Positions 1 to 7,753 are shown, counted from the stretch's first letter. The stretch is DNA of 18,411 nt from Frankiales bacterium (GCA_025464795.1 JAODNB010000369.1:1-18411), one strand, 5' to 3'. The notes: generated from the sequence alone by a model not told the origin. Numbers and translations: made by a program.

Positions 1-1080
1 TCAGACGTAGCGCTCGAGGATGCTGGACTCGGCGAGGCGGGACAGGCCCTCGCGCACGGAGCGAGCGCGGGTCTCCCCGACGCCCTCCACCGCCTGCAGG
101 TCGTCGATGCTCGCGGCCAGGAGCTTCTGGAGCCCGCCGAAGTGCTCGATGAGGCGGTCGACGATCGGGTTGGGCAGGCGGGGCACCTTCGCCAGCAGCC
201 GGTAGCCACGCGGGCTGACTGCCACCTCGAGGCTGTCTGCCCCGGCCGGGTAGCCGACGGCCTTGGCGATGACGGACAGGTCCAGCAGGTCCGTGCCCGA
301 CAGCGCGTCCAGCTCCGTCAGGGCGTCCTCGTCCCGGCGGGCCTTCTTGCCGGTGCCGGTGACCAGGTAGTCGCGGACGACCAGCTCGCGCTCGCTCTCC
401 ACACCCGCCATCAGCTCGTCCAGCTGCAGCGACAGCAGCCGGCCGTCGCTGCCCAGCTCGACGACGTAGCCCTCGATCTCGGTGGCGATGCGACGCACCA
501 TCTCGAGCCGCTGGCTGACGGCCATCGCGTCGCGGACCGTCACGAGGTCCTCGATCTCCAGCGCGGACAGCGTCCCGGCGACCTCGTCCAGCCGCATCTT
601 GTAGCGCTCGAGGGTCGCCAGCGCCTGGTTGGCGCGGGACAGGATCGCCGCGCTGTCGTCCAGCACGTAGCGGCGGCCGTCGACGTACAGCGCGATGATC
701 TTCATCGACTGGCTGACGCTGATGACGGGGTACCCGGTCTGCTTGGCGACGCGCTCCGCGGTGCGGTGCCGGGTGCCGGTCTCGGCGGTGTCGATGTTCG
801 AGTCGGGGACGAGCTGCACACTGGCCTTGATGATCTTGGACAGGTCGGACGTCATGACGCACGCGCCGTCCATCTTGGACAGCTCTCGGAGCTTGGTCGC
901 GGAGAACTCGACGTCGAGGTCGAAGCCTCCACCGCAGATCGACTCGACGAGCTTGTCGTACCCCAGGACGATGAGCGCGCCGGTGTTGCCGCGCAGGATC
1001 CGCTCGAGGCCGTCGCGCAGAGCGGTTCCCGGAGCGACCTGGTTCAAGGTGGTGCGGAGCAGGTCGTCCGTGCTCGCCAC
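1..1080 (-). CDS. disA: DNA integrity scanning diadenylate cyclase DisA
   Basis: Makes cyclic di-AMP from two ATP while scanning DNA for branched structures; cytoplasmic octamer in the known family. The 359-residue product has the full family length. The N-terminal DAC domain shows the DGA motif at residues 71-73 and the GTRHRTAE motif at 102-109, the two signatures of the active site. A helical linker follows, and a C-terminal helix-hairpin-helix DNA-binding region (about 310-359, with VEGVGETRARSV) ends the protein. The start is GTG (1078-1080) preceded by a strong GGGGGAGGA ribosome site about 7 bases upstream. The stop codon is the first three bases of the window, so the gene is complete. 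It lies 70 bp downstream of radA on the same strand, the usual RadA-DisA pairing. Confidence 0.97.
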   Translation of the reverse strand: MASTDDLLRTTLNQVAPGTALRDGLERILRGNTGALIVLGYDKLVESICGGGFDLDVEFSATKLRELSKMDGACVMTSDLSKIIKASVQLVPDSNIDTAETGTRHRTAERVAKQTGYPVISVSQSMKIIALYVDGRRYVLDDSAAILSRANQALATLERYKMRLDEVAGTLSALEIEDLVTVRDAMAVSQRLEMVRRIATEIEGYVVELGSDGRLLSLQLDELMAGVESERELVVRDYLVTGTGKKARRDEDALTELDALSGTDLLDLSVIAKAVGYPAGADSLEVAVSPRGYRLLAKVPRLPNPIVDRLIEHFGGLQKLLAASIDDLQAVEGVGETRARSVREGLSRLAESSILERYV

Positions 1081-1109
1081 GCGTTGTCCTCCCCCGGCTG
1101 GTGGGGCTC

Positions 1110-1115
1110 AGTCTA
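1110..1115 (-). promoter_or_regulatory. Possible internal -10 box for disA
   Basis: On the minus strand this reads TAGACT, matching the actinobacterial TAnnnT -10 pattern. A start site about 7 bases downstream would give a leader of roughly 20 bases that contains the GGAGGA ribosome site of disA. I see no convincing -35 at 17-19 bp, so this is a weak call. disA may simply be read through from radA. Confidence 0.35.
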
Positions 1116-1150
1116 GGGAGCGGGGGCCGTCCGCGTTGGTCACGTTGAGG

Positions 1151-2545
1151 TCACGGGCGCGGGACGTGTCGGCGCGCTCGTCCGGCGAGGGCACTGACGG
1201 CGCGCAGCGCGGTGTCGACGTCGACCACCTCGAGCACCTTCATCCCCTCGGGGGCCGCCCCGCTGCCGGTGGGGACGATCGCCGCGCTGAACCCGAGTCG
1301 CGCTGCCTCGGCCAGCCGGCGCTGCACCCCCTGCACCGGGCGGACCTCACCGGACAGCCCGACCTCGCCGATCGCGACCAGTCCTCCCGGCACGGGCTCG
1401 TCCCGAGCGGCGGAGCGCACGGCGATGAGCAGTGCCAGGTCGGCCCCCGGATCGCTCACCCGGACGCCGCCGACCGTGGCGGTGTGGACGTCCATCTTCG
1501 AGATGTCGACCCCGGCGCGCTTCTCCGCGACGGCGAGCACCATGGTGACCCGCCCCGGGTCCAGGCCGGAGGCGACCTTGCGGGGGCTGTTGTCCCTCGA
1601 CGCTGCCGACACCAGGGCCTGCACCTCGGCGAGCAGTGGCCGACGGCCCTCGACCGTCACCGTGACGCAGGTCCCGGCGACCGGGTTCTGGGCCCGGGAC
1701 AGGAACAGCCCGGAGGGATCGGCGAGGCCCTCGATACCGGTCTCGGTCATCTGGAAGCAACCGATCTCGTCGGCTGCGCCGAAGCGGTTCTTCACGGCAC
1801 GGACCATGCGCAGGGTGGAGTGACGGTCCCCCTCGAAGTGCAGGACCACGTCGACGAGGTGCTCGAGCAGCCGCGGTCCGGCGATGCTGCCGTCCTTCGT
1901 CACGTGCCCGATGAGGACGGTCGCGATGCCACGCTCCTTGGCGACGGCGATCAGCGCCGCAGCGACGGCCCGGATCTGCGTGACGCCTCCGGCGCTGCCC
2001 TCCACGTCCAGGGAGCCGATGGTCTGAACGCTGTCGACGATGAGCAGGCTGGGCTGCACCGTCTCGATGTGAGCGAGAACGGCCGACAGGTCGGTCTCCG
2101 CGGCCACCCACAGGTGCTCGTTGAGCGCGCCCGTCCGGCCGGCTCGGAGCCGAACCTGAGCCGCGGACTCCTCGCCGGTGACGTAGAGGGTCGGCGCGCC
2201 CGCGGAGGCGGCCTTCGAGGCGAGCTCCAGGCACAGCGTCGACTTGCCCGCGCCGGGGTCACCGGCGAGCAGGACGACCGATCCAGGCACGAGGCCACCG
2301 CCCAGGACGCGGTCGAGCTCCGGGACGCCGGTCCGCCGGGACGTGGCGTCCTCGGCGGAGACGTCGCTGATGCGCATCGCGGGGGAGCTGACCGGGCCGG
2401 AGGCGACCCGCATGCGGGTGGCGCCGGCTTCGATCAGCGAGCCCCACGCCTGGCACTCCGGGCACTGGCCCGCCCACTTGGCGACGGTGGTCCCGCACTC
2501 GCTGCAGCGGTGCGAAGGGCGGTCGCGTGCAGCGGTCTTGGCCAT
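1151..2545 (-). CDS. radA: DNA repair protein RadA (Sms)
   Basis: RecA-like ATPase that processes recombination intermediates and drives branch migration. The 464-residue product has a four-cysteine zinc finger (CSEC...CPEC) at the N-terminus, a Walker A motif GDPGAGKST at residues 95-103, the RadA-specific KNRFG motif in the ATPase core, and a C-terminal Lon-protease-like domain (VGGVRVSDPGADLALL, then IGEVGLSGEVRPV). I chose ATG at 2543-2545 (MAKTAARDRP) rather than the TTG 30 bases upstream. MAK just before the zinc finger is the normal family start, and a promoter sits 7 bases upstream of it. It precedes disA by 70 bp on the same strand. All key motifs are intact. Confidence 0.96.
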   Translation of the reverse strand: MAKTAARDRPSHRCSECGTTVAKWAGQCPECQAWGSLIEAGATRMRVASGPVSSPAMRISDVSAEDATSRRTGVPELDRVLGGGLVPGSVVLLAGDPGAGKSTLCLELASKAASAGAPTLYVTGEESAAQVRLRAGRTGALNEHLWVAAETDLSAVLAHIETVQPSLLIVDSVQTIGSLDVEGSAGGVTQIRAVAAALIAVAKERGIATVLIGHVTKDGSIAGPRLLEHLVDVVLHFEGDRHSTLRMVRAVKNRFGAADEIGCFQMTETGIEGLADPSGLFLSRAQNPVAGTCVTVTVEGRRPLLAEVQALVSAASRDNSPRKVASGLDPGRVTMVLAVAEKRAGVDISKMDVHTATVGGVRVSDPGADLALLIAVRSAARDEPVPGGLVAIGEVGLSGEVRPVQGVQRRLAEAARLGFSAAIVPTGSGAAPEGMKVLEVVDVDTALRAVSALAGRARRHVPRP

Positions 2546-2552
2546 GCAGCGG

Positions 2553-2582
2553 ACGCTAGCGCCCCCGTGAGACAAGCGTCAG
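2553..2582 (-). promoter_or_regulatory. Candidate radA promoter, apparently leaderless
   Basis: On the minus strand CTGACG (2577-2582) and TAGCGT (2553-2558) are separated by 18 bp, a good -35/-10 pair. Only 7 bases separate the -10 box from the ATG at 2545. Transcription would therefore start at or next to the start codon, and no clear Shine-Dalgarno is present. The region also holds two direct copies of AGACAAGC 11 bp apart (plus strand, 2570-2588). Confidence 0.5.
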
Positions 2583-2599
2583 ACAAGCACGCAGGAGGA

Positions 2600-3133
2600 C
2601 TACTTCTCGCCGTACGGGTCCTGCTCGACCTCGCGGCCGTCGAGGCCCTGGTCCCCGGCGCGCACCGGGACCTGCACCGTGGTGCGGCCGGCGTTCGCGA
2701 AGTCCAGCGTGAGGCTGATGTACTGCCCGGCGTGCAGCTCGGCGGTGAGGCCGCTGAGAACGATGGACCAGGTCGTGGAGGACAGGCCGTCGGCGGGCAC
2801 CGGGATCGCGGCGACCGGGTCGCCCTTCTCCGCCAGCGTCACCGTTGCGGCTGCCGGGGACGTGACCGAGGTCAGGGAGTCGGGGGTCCCGCTGGTGTTG
2901 GTGAAGACGCCTGACACGACGGCGTTCTCGTCCGTCCCGATCGTCGAGCCGGACAGCGGCGGGGTGACGTGCAGGTTGCGGATGCCGAGGCCGCCCAGGT
3001 CGACGCGTCCGCTGTCGCTCCGGCCGGTCTCCTTGTAGGTCTGGGCCTCGAGACCGGTGCCGCAGGCGCTGAGCAGGGCGGCACTGACGGAAAGGGCGGC
3101 AGCGGACCGGGCGATCGACGAACGGCGACTCAC
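2600..3133 (-). CDS. lpqE: LpqE-like lipoprotein, PCu(A)C-type fold without the copper ligands
   Basis: Predicted exported lipoprotein of 177 residues. The signal peptide ends in a lipobox LSAC with the lipidated cysteine at residue 24. The rest resembles the copper chaperone PCu(A)C/DUF461 beta-sandwich: VVSGVFTNTSGTPDSLTSVTSP, VPADG, then TLDFANAGRTTVQVPV. In that family copper is held by spaced Met and His residues. Here the mature protein has no methionine and only two histidines (NLHV, ELHAG), so direct copper binding of that type is unlikely. The start is GTG at 3133, chosen for its GGAGGA ribosome site 7 bases upstream. It follows the Sco1-like gene by 13 bp. M. tuberculosis lpqE is also next to radA and close to carD and ispD, which supports orthology. 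Exact function unknown. Confidence 0.8.
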   Translation of the reverse strand: MSRRSSIARSAAALSVSAALLSACGTGLEAQTYKETGRSDSGRVDLGGLGIRNLHVTPPLSGSTIGTDENAVVSGVFTNTSGTPDSLTSVTSPAAATVTLAEKGDPVAAIPVPADGLSSTTWSIVLSGLTAELHAGQYISLTLDFANAGRTTVQVPVRAGDQGLDGREVEQDPYGEK

Positions 3134-3146
3134 GAGAGGTCCTCCA

Positions 3147-3845
3147 TCAGGCCTTGGCAAGGACGGGCAGGTCGGCGGCGATGTCCGACGGCGTCACACC
3201 GCCCGGGTAGAGGACCGGGAGGTGATCTGCGGCGTCGTACGCGAAGATGGCCGCTGAGTGGGTGACAGCGTAGCCAAGGGGCCCGAAGTGCTTGTGAGGC
3301 GCCGTGCCCTTCTCGGTCACGTGCTGGTCCGGGTGGCCGGGCAGCGTGGGGGTGACGCCGTCCGGGTAGGCCGGCTCCACTCCCGCAGCACGCTGGGCGG
3401 CGTCGAGCTCGGCCGGAGTCCCGACCAGGCCCACGATGGCTGTTCCGGCGGGCGCGGAGAACTGACCGAGCCACTGCTTCATGACCGGGATGGTGTCTCG
3501 CTTCGGGTCGGTGGTCACGAACACGACGATCGCCTTGCGGGCGAGGTCGGCGGGCACCTTCCGCAGTGCGGTCGCGATGTCGGCCATCGCTGTGGGGCAC
3601 GCGTCCGGGCAGTGCGTGTAGCCGAAGTAGACGAACGTCGGCCGCCCCTTCGTCCGGGCCGAGAAGTCGTACTTCTCTCCGGCCAGGTCCGTGAGCACGA
3701 ACGAGGGCCGCTTCACGACGGCGGTGGGCTCGACCCCGTGGTAGGCAGCCTTCTGCACGGCCGGCCCGGAGCCGGAGGAGCAGGCGGCCAGAAGCGCGGC
3801 GGCCAGCAGGAGGGGGAGGGCCTTCACCTGTCCAGTCTCACCCAT
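3147..3845 (-). CDS. Sco1/SenC-family copper-binding lipoprotein
   Basis: Thioredoxin-fold protein that, in characterised Sco1 relatives, delivers copper to the Cu(A) site of cytochrome c oxidase or handles thiol redox on the outer face of the membrane. The 232-residue product has a short signal peptide with lipobox LAAC (Cys22). The CPDAC motif gives the paired cysteines at 79 and 83, and the third copper ligand is the histidine in GYAVTHSAA (His196), so all three ligands are present. A His-rich insert lies at 171-186. The ATG at 3845 directly abuts the stop of the upstream prenyltransferase gene. A GTG at 3827 (MKALPLLLAAALLAAC) is an alternative start that gives a tidier signal peptide. 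The LpqE-like gene follows by 13 bp. Confidence 0.92.
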   Translation of the reverse strand: MGETGQVKALPLLLAAALLAACSSGSGPAVQKAAYHGVEPTAVVKRPSFVLTDLAGEKYDFSARTKGRPTFVYFGYTHCPDACPTAMADIATALRKVPADLARKAIVVFVTTDPKRDTIPVMKQWLGQFSAPAGTAIVGLVGTPAELDAAQRAAGVEPAYPDGVTPTLPGHPDQHVTEKGTAPHKHFGPLGYAVTHSAAIFAYDAADHLPVLYPGGVTPSDIAADLPVLAKA

Positions 3846-4652
3846 TCACGCCAGGCTCGCTCCGCCGGCCAGGAGAAGGCCGATGTCCACCGCTGCGACG
3901 ACAAGCACGGAAAGGAACGGGGCGCGCGACCCAGGCCGCTGCCCCAGCACGAGGCCGGCTCCGAACACGGCGACGGAGACCGCGATGCCCGCGATCCCGT
4001 AGCCGCTGATCCCCGGCCCGGCAGCGAGCAGGACCGTCGCCACGACCAGCGCCAGCCCGGAGACCGCTGACGCCCAGCGCCGGCCCAAGCGGTGGAAGGC
4101 TCCTCGTACGCCCGTCGCCTCGTCGTCCTCCAGGTCGGGAAGGACGTTCGCCCCGTGCGCCCCCACCCCCAGCAAGGCCCCCGCTCCCGTGGCCCACCAG
4201 GGCGCCCAGGGGTGGCCGGGCAGCCCCAGGGTCACGATCGAGGGCACCAGGGCGAAGGACAGCAGGTAGGGGGCGAACGACAGCGCAGTCGCCTTCAGCC
4301 GAGAGTTGTAGGACCAGGCGCTCGCGACGGCGAGCAGGTGCACCAGGCCCGCCCAGGTGCCCATCAGCAGCGACAGCGGTACGCAGGCTGCCGCGGCCAG
4401 CAGGGCGGCGCTGCGGACCGTCGAGCGCGGGAGGCCCTGAACCACCGGCTTGTCCGCCCGGCCGACAGCCCGGTCGCGCTCGGCGTCGAACCAGTCGTTG
4501 CTCCACCCGACCGACAGCTGCCCGGACAGGAAGGCGAGTCCCACCCTCCAGGCGCTGGCACCGACCGAGCCGGCCAGGGCGGCGACGAGTCCGCTGACCG
4601 CCACGGTCGGCTCCGGGTGACAGGCCCGGACGAGTCGGGACAGGGTGCTCAT
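3846..4652 (-). CDS. UbiA-family membrane prenyltransferase
   Basis: Integral membrane enzyme that would transfer a prenyl chain to an acceptor; the acceptor cannot be told from the sequence. The 268-residue product has about eight to nine hydrophobic segments. Both Asp-rich magnesium-diphosphate motifs of the family are present: NDWFDAERD at residues 52-60 and DLEDDEATG at 173-181. It lacks the motif order of CtaB-type heme O synthase, so it is not an obvious heme A gene despite the Sco1 neighbour. I chose ATG at 4652 (MSTLSRLVRACHPEP), which begins just before the first membrane helix. A longer frame reaching 4733 adds a hydrophilic stretch without family resemblance. Its stop abuts the Sco1-like start, which implies translational coupling. 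Confidence 0.85.
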   Translation of the reverse strand: MSTLSRLVRACHPEPTVAVSGLVAALAGSVGASAWRVGLAFLSGQLSVGWSNDWFDAERDRAVGRADKPVVQGLPRSTVRSAALLAAAACVPLSLLMGTWAGLVHLLAVASAWSYNSRLKATALSFAPYLLSFALVPSIVTLGLPGHPWAPWWATGAGALLGVGAHGANVLPDLEDDEATGVRGAFHRLGRRWASAVSGLALVVATVLLAAGPGISGYGIAGIAVSVAVFGAGLVLGQRPGSRAPFLSVLVVAAVDIGLLLAGGASLA

Positions 4653-4795
4653 GGCCCTCACTCTGCCGTGGAACCGCTCCGGTCCGCGGGCGGTGGATGC
4701 CTCGTGCATGCACTCGTACACCTGGTTTGTCAAGACCCTAGCGAGGACCGGTGGACGGCCAATATGCCCTCTGACCTGGGGCTTTGCCCGTGGCC

Positions 4796-4829
4796 GTGAC
4801 CGTCAGTCACGGGCGAGACGTGGTAGTCT
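4796..4829 (+). promoter_or_regulatory. carD upstream region: inverted repeat and -10 box
   Basis: GTGAC (4796-4800) and GTCAC (4806-4810) form a short inverted repeat. TAGTCT at 4824-4829 fits the actinobacterial -10 pattern and would start transcription about 17 bases before the carD GTG, leaving room for the ribosome site AGAGGA near 4841-4846. The -35 is unclear. The divergent prenyltransferase gene begins at 4652, so the 200-bp gap 4653-4852 probably holds promoters in both directions. Confidence 0.5.
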
Positions 4830-4852
4830 GGGGGTCGGCGAGAGGACCACAC

Positions 4853-5335
4853 GTGACGTTCAAGGTTGGCGAGACAGTCGTCTACCCGCACCACGGAGCA
4901 GCGCTCATCGAGGCAATCGAGACGCGCACCATCAAGGGCGAGGACAAGGTCTACCTGGTCCTCAAGGTCGCTCAGGGCGACCTGACGGTCCGGGTTCCCG
5001 CGGACAACGCAGAGATCGTCGGCGTCCGAGACGTCGTCGGTCAGGCCGGCCTCGACAAGGTCTTCGAGGTGCTTCGGGCCCCGGCGGTCGAGGAGCCCAC
5101 GAACTGGTCGCGGCGCTACAAGGCCAACTTGGAGAAGCTCGCCTCGGGCGACATCAACAAGGTCGGCGAGGTCGTGCGCGACCTCTGGCGGCGCGACAAG
5201 GAGCGCGGGCTGTCAGCAGGCGAGAAGCGCATGCTGAGCAAGGCCCGTCAGATCCTGGTGAGCGAGCTCGCGCTCGCCGAGGGCACCAACGAGGACAAGG
5301 CCGAGGCGATCCTCGACGAGGTCCTGGCCTCCTAA
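4853..5335 (+). CDS. carD: RNA polymerase-binding transcription factor CarD
   Basis: Essential actinobacterial regulator that binds the RNA polymerase beta subunit and stabilises open complexes, especially at rRNA promoters. The 160-residue product begins FKVGETVVYPHHGAALIEAIE, the N-terminal RNAP-interaction (Tudor-like) domain. The C-terminal helical DNA-binding domain follows and includes EPTNWSRRYKANLEKL, whose tryptophan (residue 85) is the one known to wedge into the minor groove at the upstream edge of the -10. I chose GTG at 4853 because it reproduces the family N-terminus and has AGAGGA 7 bases upstream. A longer frame from 4784 is not needed. First gene of the carD-yacL-ispD-ispF-cysS-rlmB series, as in many actinobacteria. 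Confidence 0.97.
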   Translation: MTFKVGETVVYPHHGAALIEAIETRTIKGEDKVYLVLKVAQGDLTVRVPADNAEIVGVRDVVGQAGLDKVFEVLRAPAVEEPTNWSRRYKANLEKLASGDINKVGEVVRDLWRRDKERGLSAGEKRMLSKARQILVSELALAEGTNEDKAEAILDEVLAS

Positions 5336-5370
5336 GCCATGAACCAGACCGGCAGTCGCCGGGGTCGCGT

Positions 5371-6579
5371 GTGAACGCGCCCCGGCGTCGTGCTGTTCCG
5401 GACCCCGCACTGCGCCGGAAGAAGCCTCCGGGCATCGTCCTCGAGGGGCTGCGGTTCCTGGTCGTCGTGTTCTTCGCCGGTGCCGGCTACCAGATCGGCT
5501 CCGGCGTGGGGACGGACACCACCGTCCTAGGTGCGCTCAACGGCACGGCCGTCGGGGTCATCCTCGGCTCCGGCCTGGGCTACGTGCTCGGCGGAGTCCT
5601 CGGACGCAGGACCGCCATCACCGCCGAGTCGGTCCGCAGCTCCCTGCACCAGACGTCGGCTGAGGAGCTCGTCGCCGGTGGCCTCGGGACCGTCGGCGGC
5701 GTCCTCATGGGCGCGGGGGTGGCCTGGCCGGTCTTCCTGCTGCGCCAGCCCTTCCTCGCCTTCCCCCTGTTCGGGTTCCTCTGCGTGACCCTCGGATACG
5801 TGGGCTTCCTGGTGGGTGCGAGCAAGCGCGACGGGGTCCTGGCCCTGTTCGGCGCCTCGGCCGGGATGCGGCCCCGTCCCGTCGTCGCCGCGGCCCTTCC
5901 GCGGCTGATCGACACCTCCGTCGCCATCGACGGCCGGATCCTCGACGTCGTGCGGGCAGGGTTCCTCCACGGCAAGGTGCTCGTCGCCTCGCCGGTGCTC
6001 GCAGAGCTCCAGGGCTTCGCGGACGCCGGCGATGACCTCCGCCGTGCCAAGGGCCGGCGTGGGCTGGAGGTCCTGGAGGCCCTCAAGCGCGAGCCCGGGG
6101 TGGACCTCGAGGTCCTCGACGCGGATGTGCCGGCCGTCCCGGAGGTGGACGCCAAGCTCGTGCGGCTGTGCCTCGACGTCGGTGCCGCACTGCTCACCCT
6201 GGACACCAACCTCGCCAAGGCAGCCGGGCTGGCCGGGGTGCAGGTCCTCAACCTCCACGCCCTCGCGCTCGCCTTGCGCCCCCCCGTGGCCGCCGGCGAG
6301 GACGTGACCGTCCTGCTGCTCAAGCCCGGCAAGGAGAACGGCCAGGCGATCGGCTACCTCGACGACGGGTCCATGGTCGTGGTCGAGCACGCGCGCGACC
6401 GGCTCGGCTCCGACGCCACCGTCCAGGTCACCAGCGTGGTCACCACCGCCAACGGTCGCCTCGTGTTCGGCCGGCTGTCAGGGGACAGCTCCGCCAAGCC
6501 CGCCCGACGGCGAACGCCCGGCCCGCCCTCCAGTGCCGGCAGCCGACCGACCCCGCTGTCCGTGCCACCCCGCCCATGA
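5371..6579 (+). CDS. YacL-like PIN/TRAM-domain membrane protein (putative RNase)
   Basis: The 402-residue product has about four N-terminal membrane segments (roughly residues 26-45, 54-78, 102-124 and 129-150). A PIN nuclease domain follows at about 178-298, with the expected acidic residues D181 (LIDTSVAIDGR), E212 (PVLAEL), D260 and D278 (LLTLDTNLA). A TRAM domain lies at about 311-370 (VTVLLLKPGKENGQAIGYLDDG), then a Pro/Arg-rich tail. This order matches Bacillus YacL, which also sits between disA and ispD. Activity as a membrane-tethered RNase is inferred from the domains. The start is GTG 5371, 35 bp after carD; the ribosome site is weak, so the start is less certain than the gene. Confidence 0.9.
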   Translation: MNAPRRRAVPDPALRRKKPPGIVLEGLRFLVVVFFAGAGYQIGSGVGTDTTVLGALNGTAVGVILGSGLGYVLGGVLGRRTAITAESVRSSLHQTSAEELVAGGLGTVGGVLMGAGVAWPVFLLRQPFLAFPLFGFLCVTLGYVGFLVGASKRDGVLALFGASAGMRPRPVVAAALPRLIDTSVAIDGRILDVVRAGFLHGKVLVASPVLAELQGFADAGDDLRRAKGRRGLEVLEALKREPGVDLEVLDADVPAVPEVDAKLVRLCLDVGAALLTLDTNLAKAAGLAGVQVLNLHALALALRPPVAAGEDVTVLLLKPGKENGQAIGYLDDGSMVVVEHARDRLGSDATVQVTSVVTTANGRLVFGRLSGDSSAKPARRRTPGPPSSAGSRPTPLSVPPRP

Positions 6580-6603
6580 TCCGCCGCCCATGACTCGCCG
6601 AAG

Positions 6604-7269
6604 GTGACCGTCGGGGTGGTCGTTCCCGCTGCAGGTGCCGGGACCCGACTGGGACCCGGGATGCCGAAGGCCCTGCGGGCGCTCGCGGGCGAGCCGCTGC
6701 TGCTCCGGGCCGTTCGGCGCCTTCGTGAGTGCCCCTCCGTCGGTCCCGTGGTCGTGGTGGCTCCTCCGGGGTCAGTGGACGACGTGACAGCTCTGCTCGA
6801 GGGACTAGGCGCCCTGGTCGTGGCAGGCGGAGCCGAGCGTCAGGACTCCGTGCGCGCCGGCCTCGCCGCGCTGTCTCCGGACGCCGAGCTGGTGCTCGTG
6901 CACGACGCGGCCAGGGCCCTGGTGCCCGTCTCCGTCGTCGAGGCCGTGATCACCGCGCTCCGCGGCGGGGCAGCAGCAGTCGTCCCGGTGCTCCCGGTGG
7001 CCGACACCATCAAGCAGGTCGACGCCCGCGGAGCTGTGCTCGCCACCGTGCCCCGGGAGGACCTGCGGGCCGTCCAGACCCCCCAGGGGTTCCAGCGCGC
7101 GGTGCTCGAGGCCGCCCACCGCGGCGCCGCGGCCTCCCTGACCGACGATGCCGGTCTGGTCGAGGCGAGCGGCGTGACCGTGCAGACGGTGCCCGGTGCA
7201 GCGGAGGCCTTCAAGGTCACCACCCCGTTCGACCTGCTCGTCGCCGAGGCGGTACTTGCCCGTGGTTGA
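6604..7269 (+). CDS. ispD: 2-C-methyl-D-erythritol 4-phosphate cytidylyltransferase
   Basis: Third step of the MEP isoprenoid pathway: joins CTP and MEP to give CDP-ME. The 221-residue product has the nucleotide-binding AAGAGTR at residues 9-15 with Lys22 in GMPKAL, HDAAR at 100-104, TPQGF at 159-163, TDDA at 180-183 and the late Lys204 in AFKVTTPFD. All are conserved in active enzymes. The GTG at 6604 is the only sensible start, because the frame is closed by a stop at 6577-6579. The ribosome site is poor, so coupling to the upstream gene is likely. Its end overlaps the chosen ispF start by 8 bases. Confidence 0.95.
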   Translation: MTVGVVVPAAGAGTRLGPGMPKALRALAGEPLLLRAVRRLRECPSVGPVVVVAPPGSVDDVTALLEGLGALVVAGGAERQDSVRAGLAALSPDAELVLVHDAARALVPVSVVEAVITALRGGAAAVVPVLPVADTIKQVDARGAVLATVPREDLRAVQTPQGFQRAVLEAAHRGAAASLTDDAGLVEASGVTVQTVPGAAEAFKVTTPFDLLVAEAVLARG

Positions 7270-7753
7270 GCCCGTGGTGGAGATGCCCCGCGTCGGTCAG
7301 GGGATCGACGTCCACCCCCTCGAGCCCGGCCGCCCCTGCTGGCTCGCAGGGGTGCTCTGGCCGACGGACGACGGGTGCTCCGGCCACTCCGACGGCGACG
7401 TCGCCGCGCACGCGATCTGCGACGCGCTGCTGTCCGCAGCCGGCTTGGGGGACCTGGGGACCGTCTTCGGGACCGACCGCCCCGAGTGGGCGGGGGCTTC
7501 GGGGGCGAGGCTGCTCGGCGAGGTGCACCGGCTCCTCACCGAGGGCGGTTGGGTCATCGGCAACGTCACCGTGCAGGTGGTCGGCAACCGGCCGCGGCTG
7601 GGTCCCCGTCGGCCCGAGGCAGAGCAGGCCCTGTCCGCGGCTCTCGGCGGTGCGACCGTCTCCGTGGCGGCCACGACCACCGACGGGCTGGGTCTGACCG
7701 GGCGCGGCGAGGGCCGGGCGGCCCTCGCGACTGCGCTCATCGCCCGCGCCTGA
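7262..7753 (+). CDS. ispF: 2-C-methyl-D-erythritol 2,4-cyclodiphosphate synthase
   Basis: Fifth MEP-pathway step, cyclising CDP-ME 2-phosphate with loss of CMP. The 163-residue product keeps the zinc ligands Asp16 and His18 (GQGIDVHPL) and His50 (DVAAHAICDALL), and the C-terminal TTTDGLGLTGRGEG substrate motif. Two usually conserved spots differ. The common GADS stretch reads GASG here, and the family NVD at the start of the NVDxTII strand reads NVT. The usual aromatic in GYDVH is Ile. The start is GTG 7262, chosen for the GAGGCGG site 9 bases upstream and overlapping ispD. ATG 7283 is a plausible alternative that would begin MPRVGQGID. Likely functional, but somewhat diverged. Confidence 0.92.
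   Translation: MVEPVVEMPRVGQGIDVHPLEPGRPCWLAGVLWPTDDGCSGHSDGDVAAHAICDALLSAAGLGDLGTVFGTDRPEWAGASGARLLGEVHRLLTEGGWVIGNVTVQVVGNRPRLGPRRPEAEQALSAALGGATVSVAATTTDGLGLTGRGEGRAALATALIARA

Noticed and set aside
695..2914. A 739-codon open frame on the plus strand opposite radA and disA
   Set aside because: It runs antisense to two clear genes, has no family resemblance, is rich in Arg/Gly/Asp as expected for a GC-rich shadow frame, and its end lies inside the LpqE-like gene.
3846..4652. Heme O synthase CtaB, suggested by the Sco1 neighbour
   Set aside because: The first Asp-rich motif reads NDWFDAERD and the second DLEDDEATG, unlike the CtaB pattern.
4645..5370. Upstream extension of the YacL-like frame through carD
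   Set aside because: The frame is open only because of GC bias; carD is coding there in another frame. YacL homology begins after 5371.
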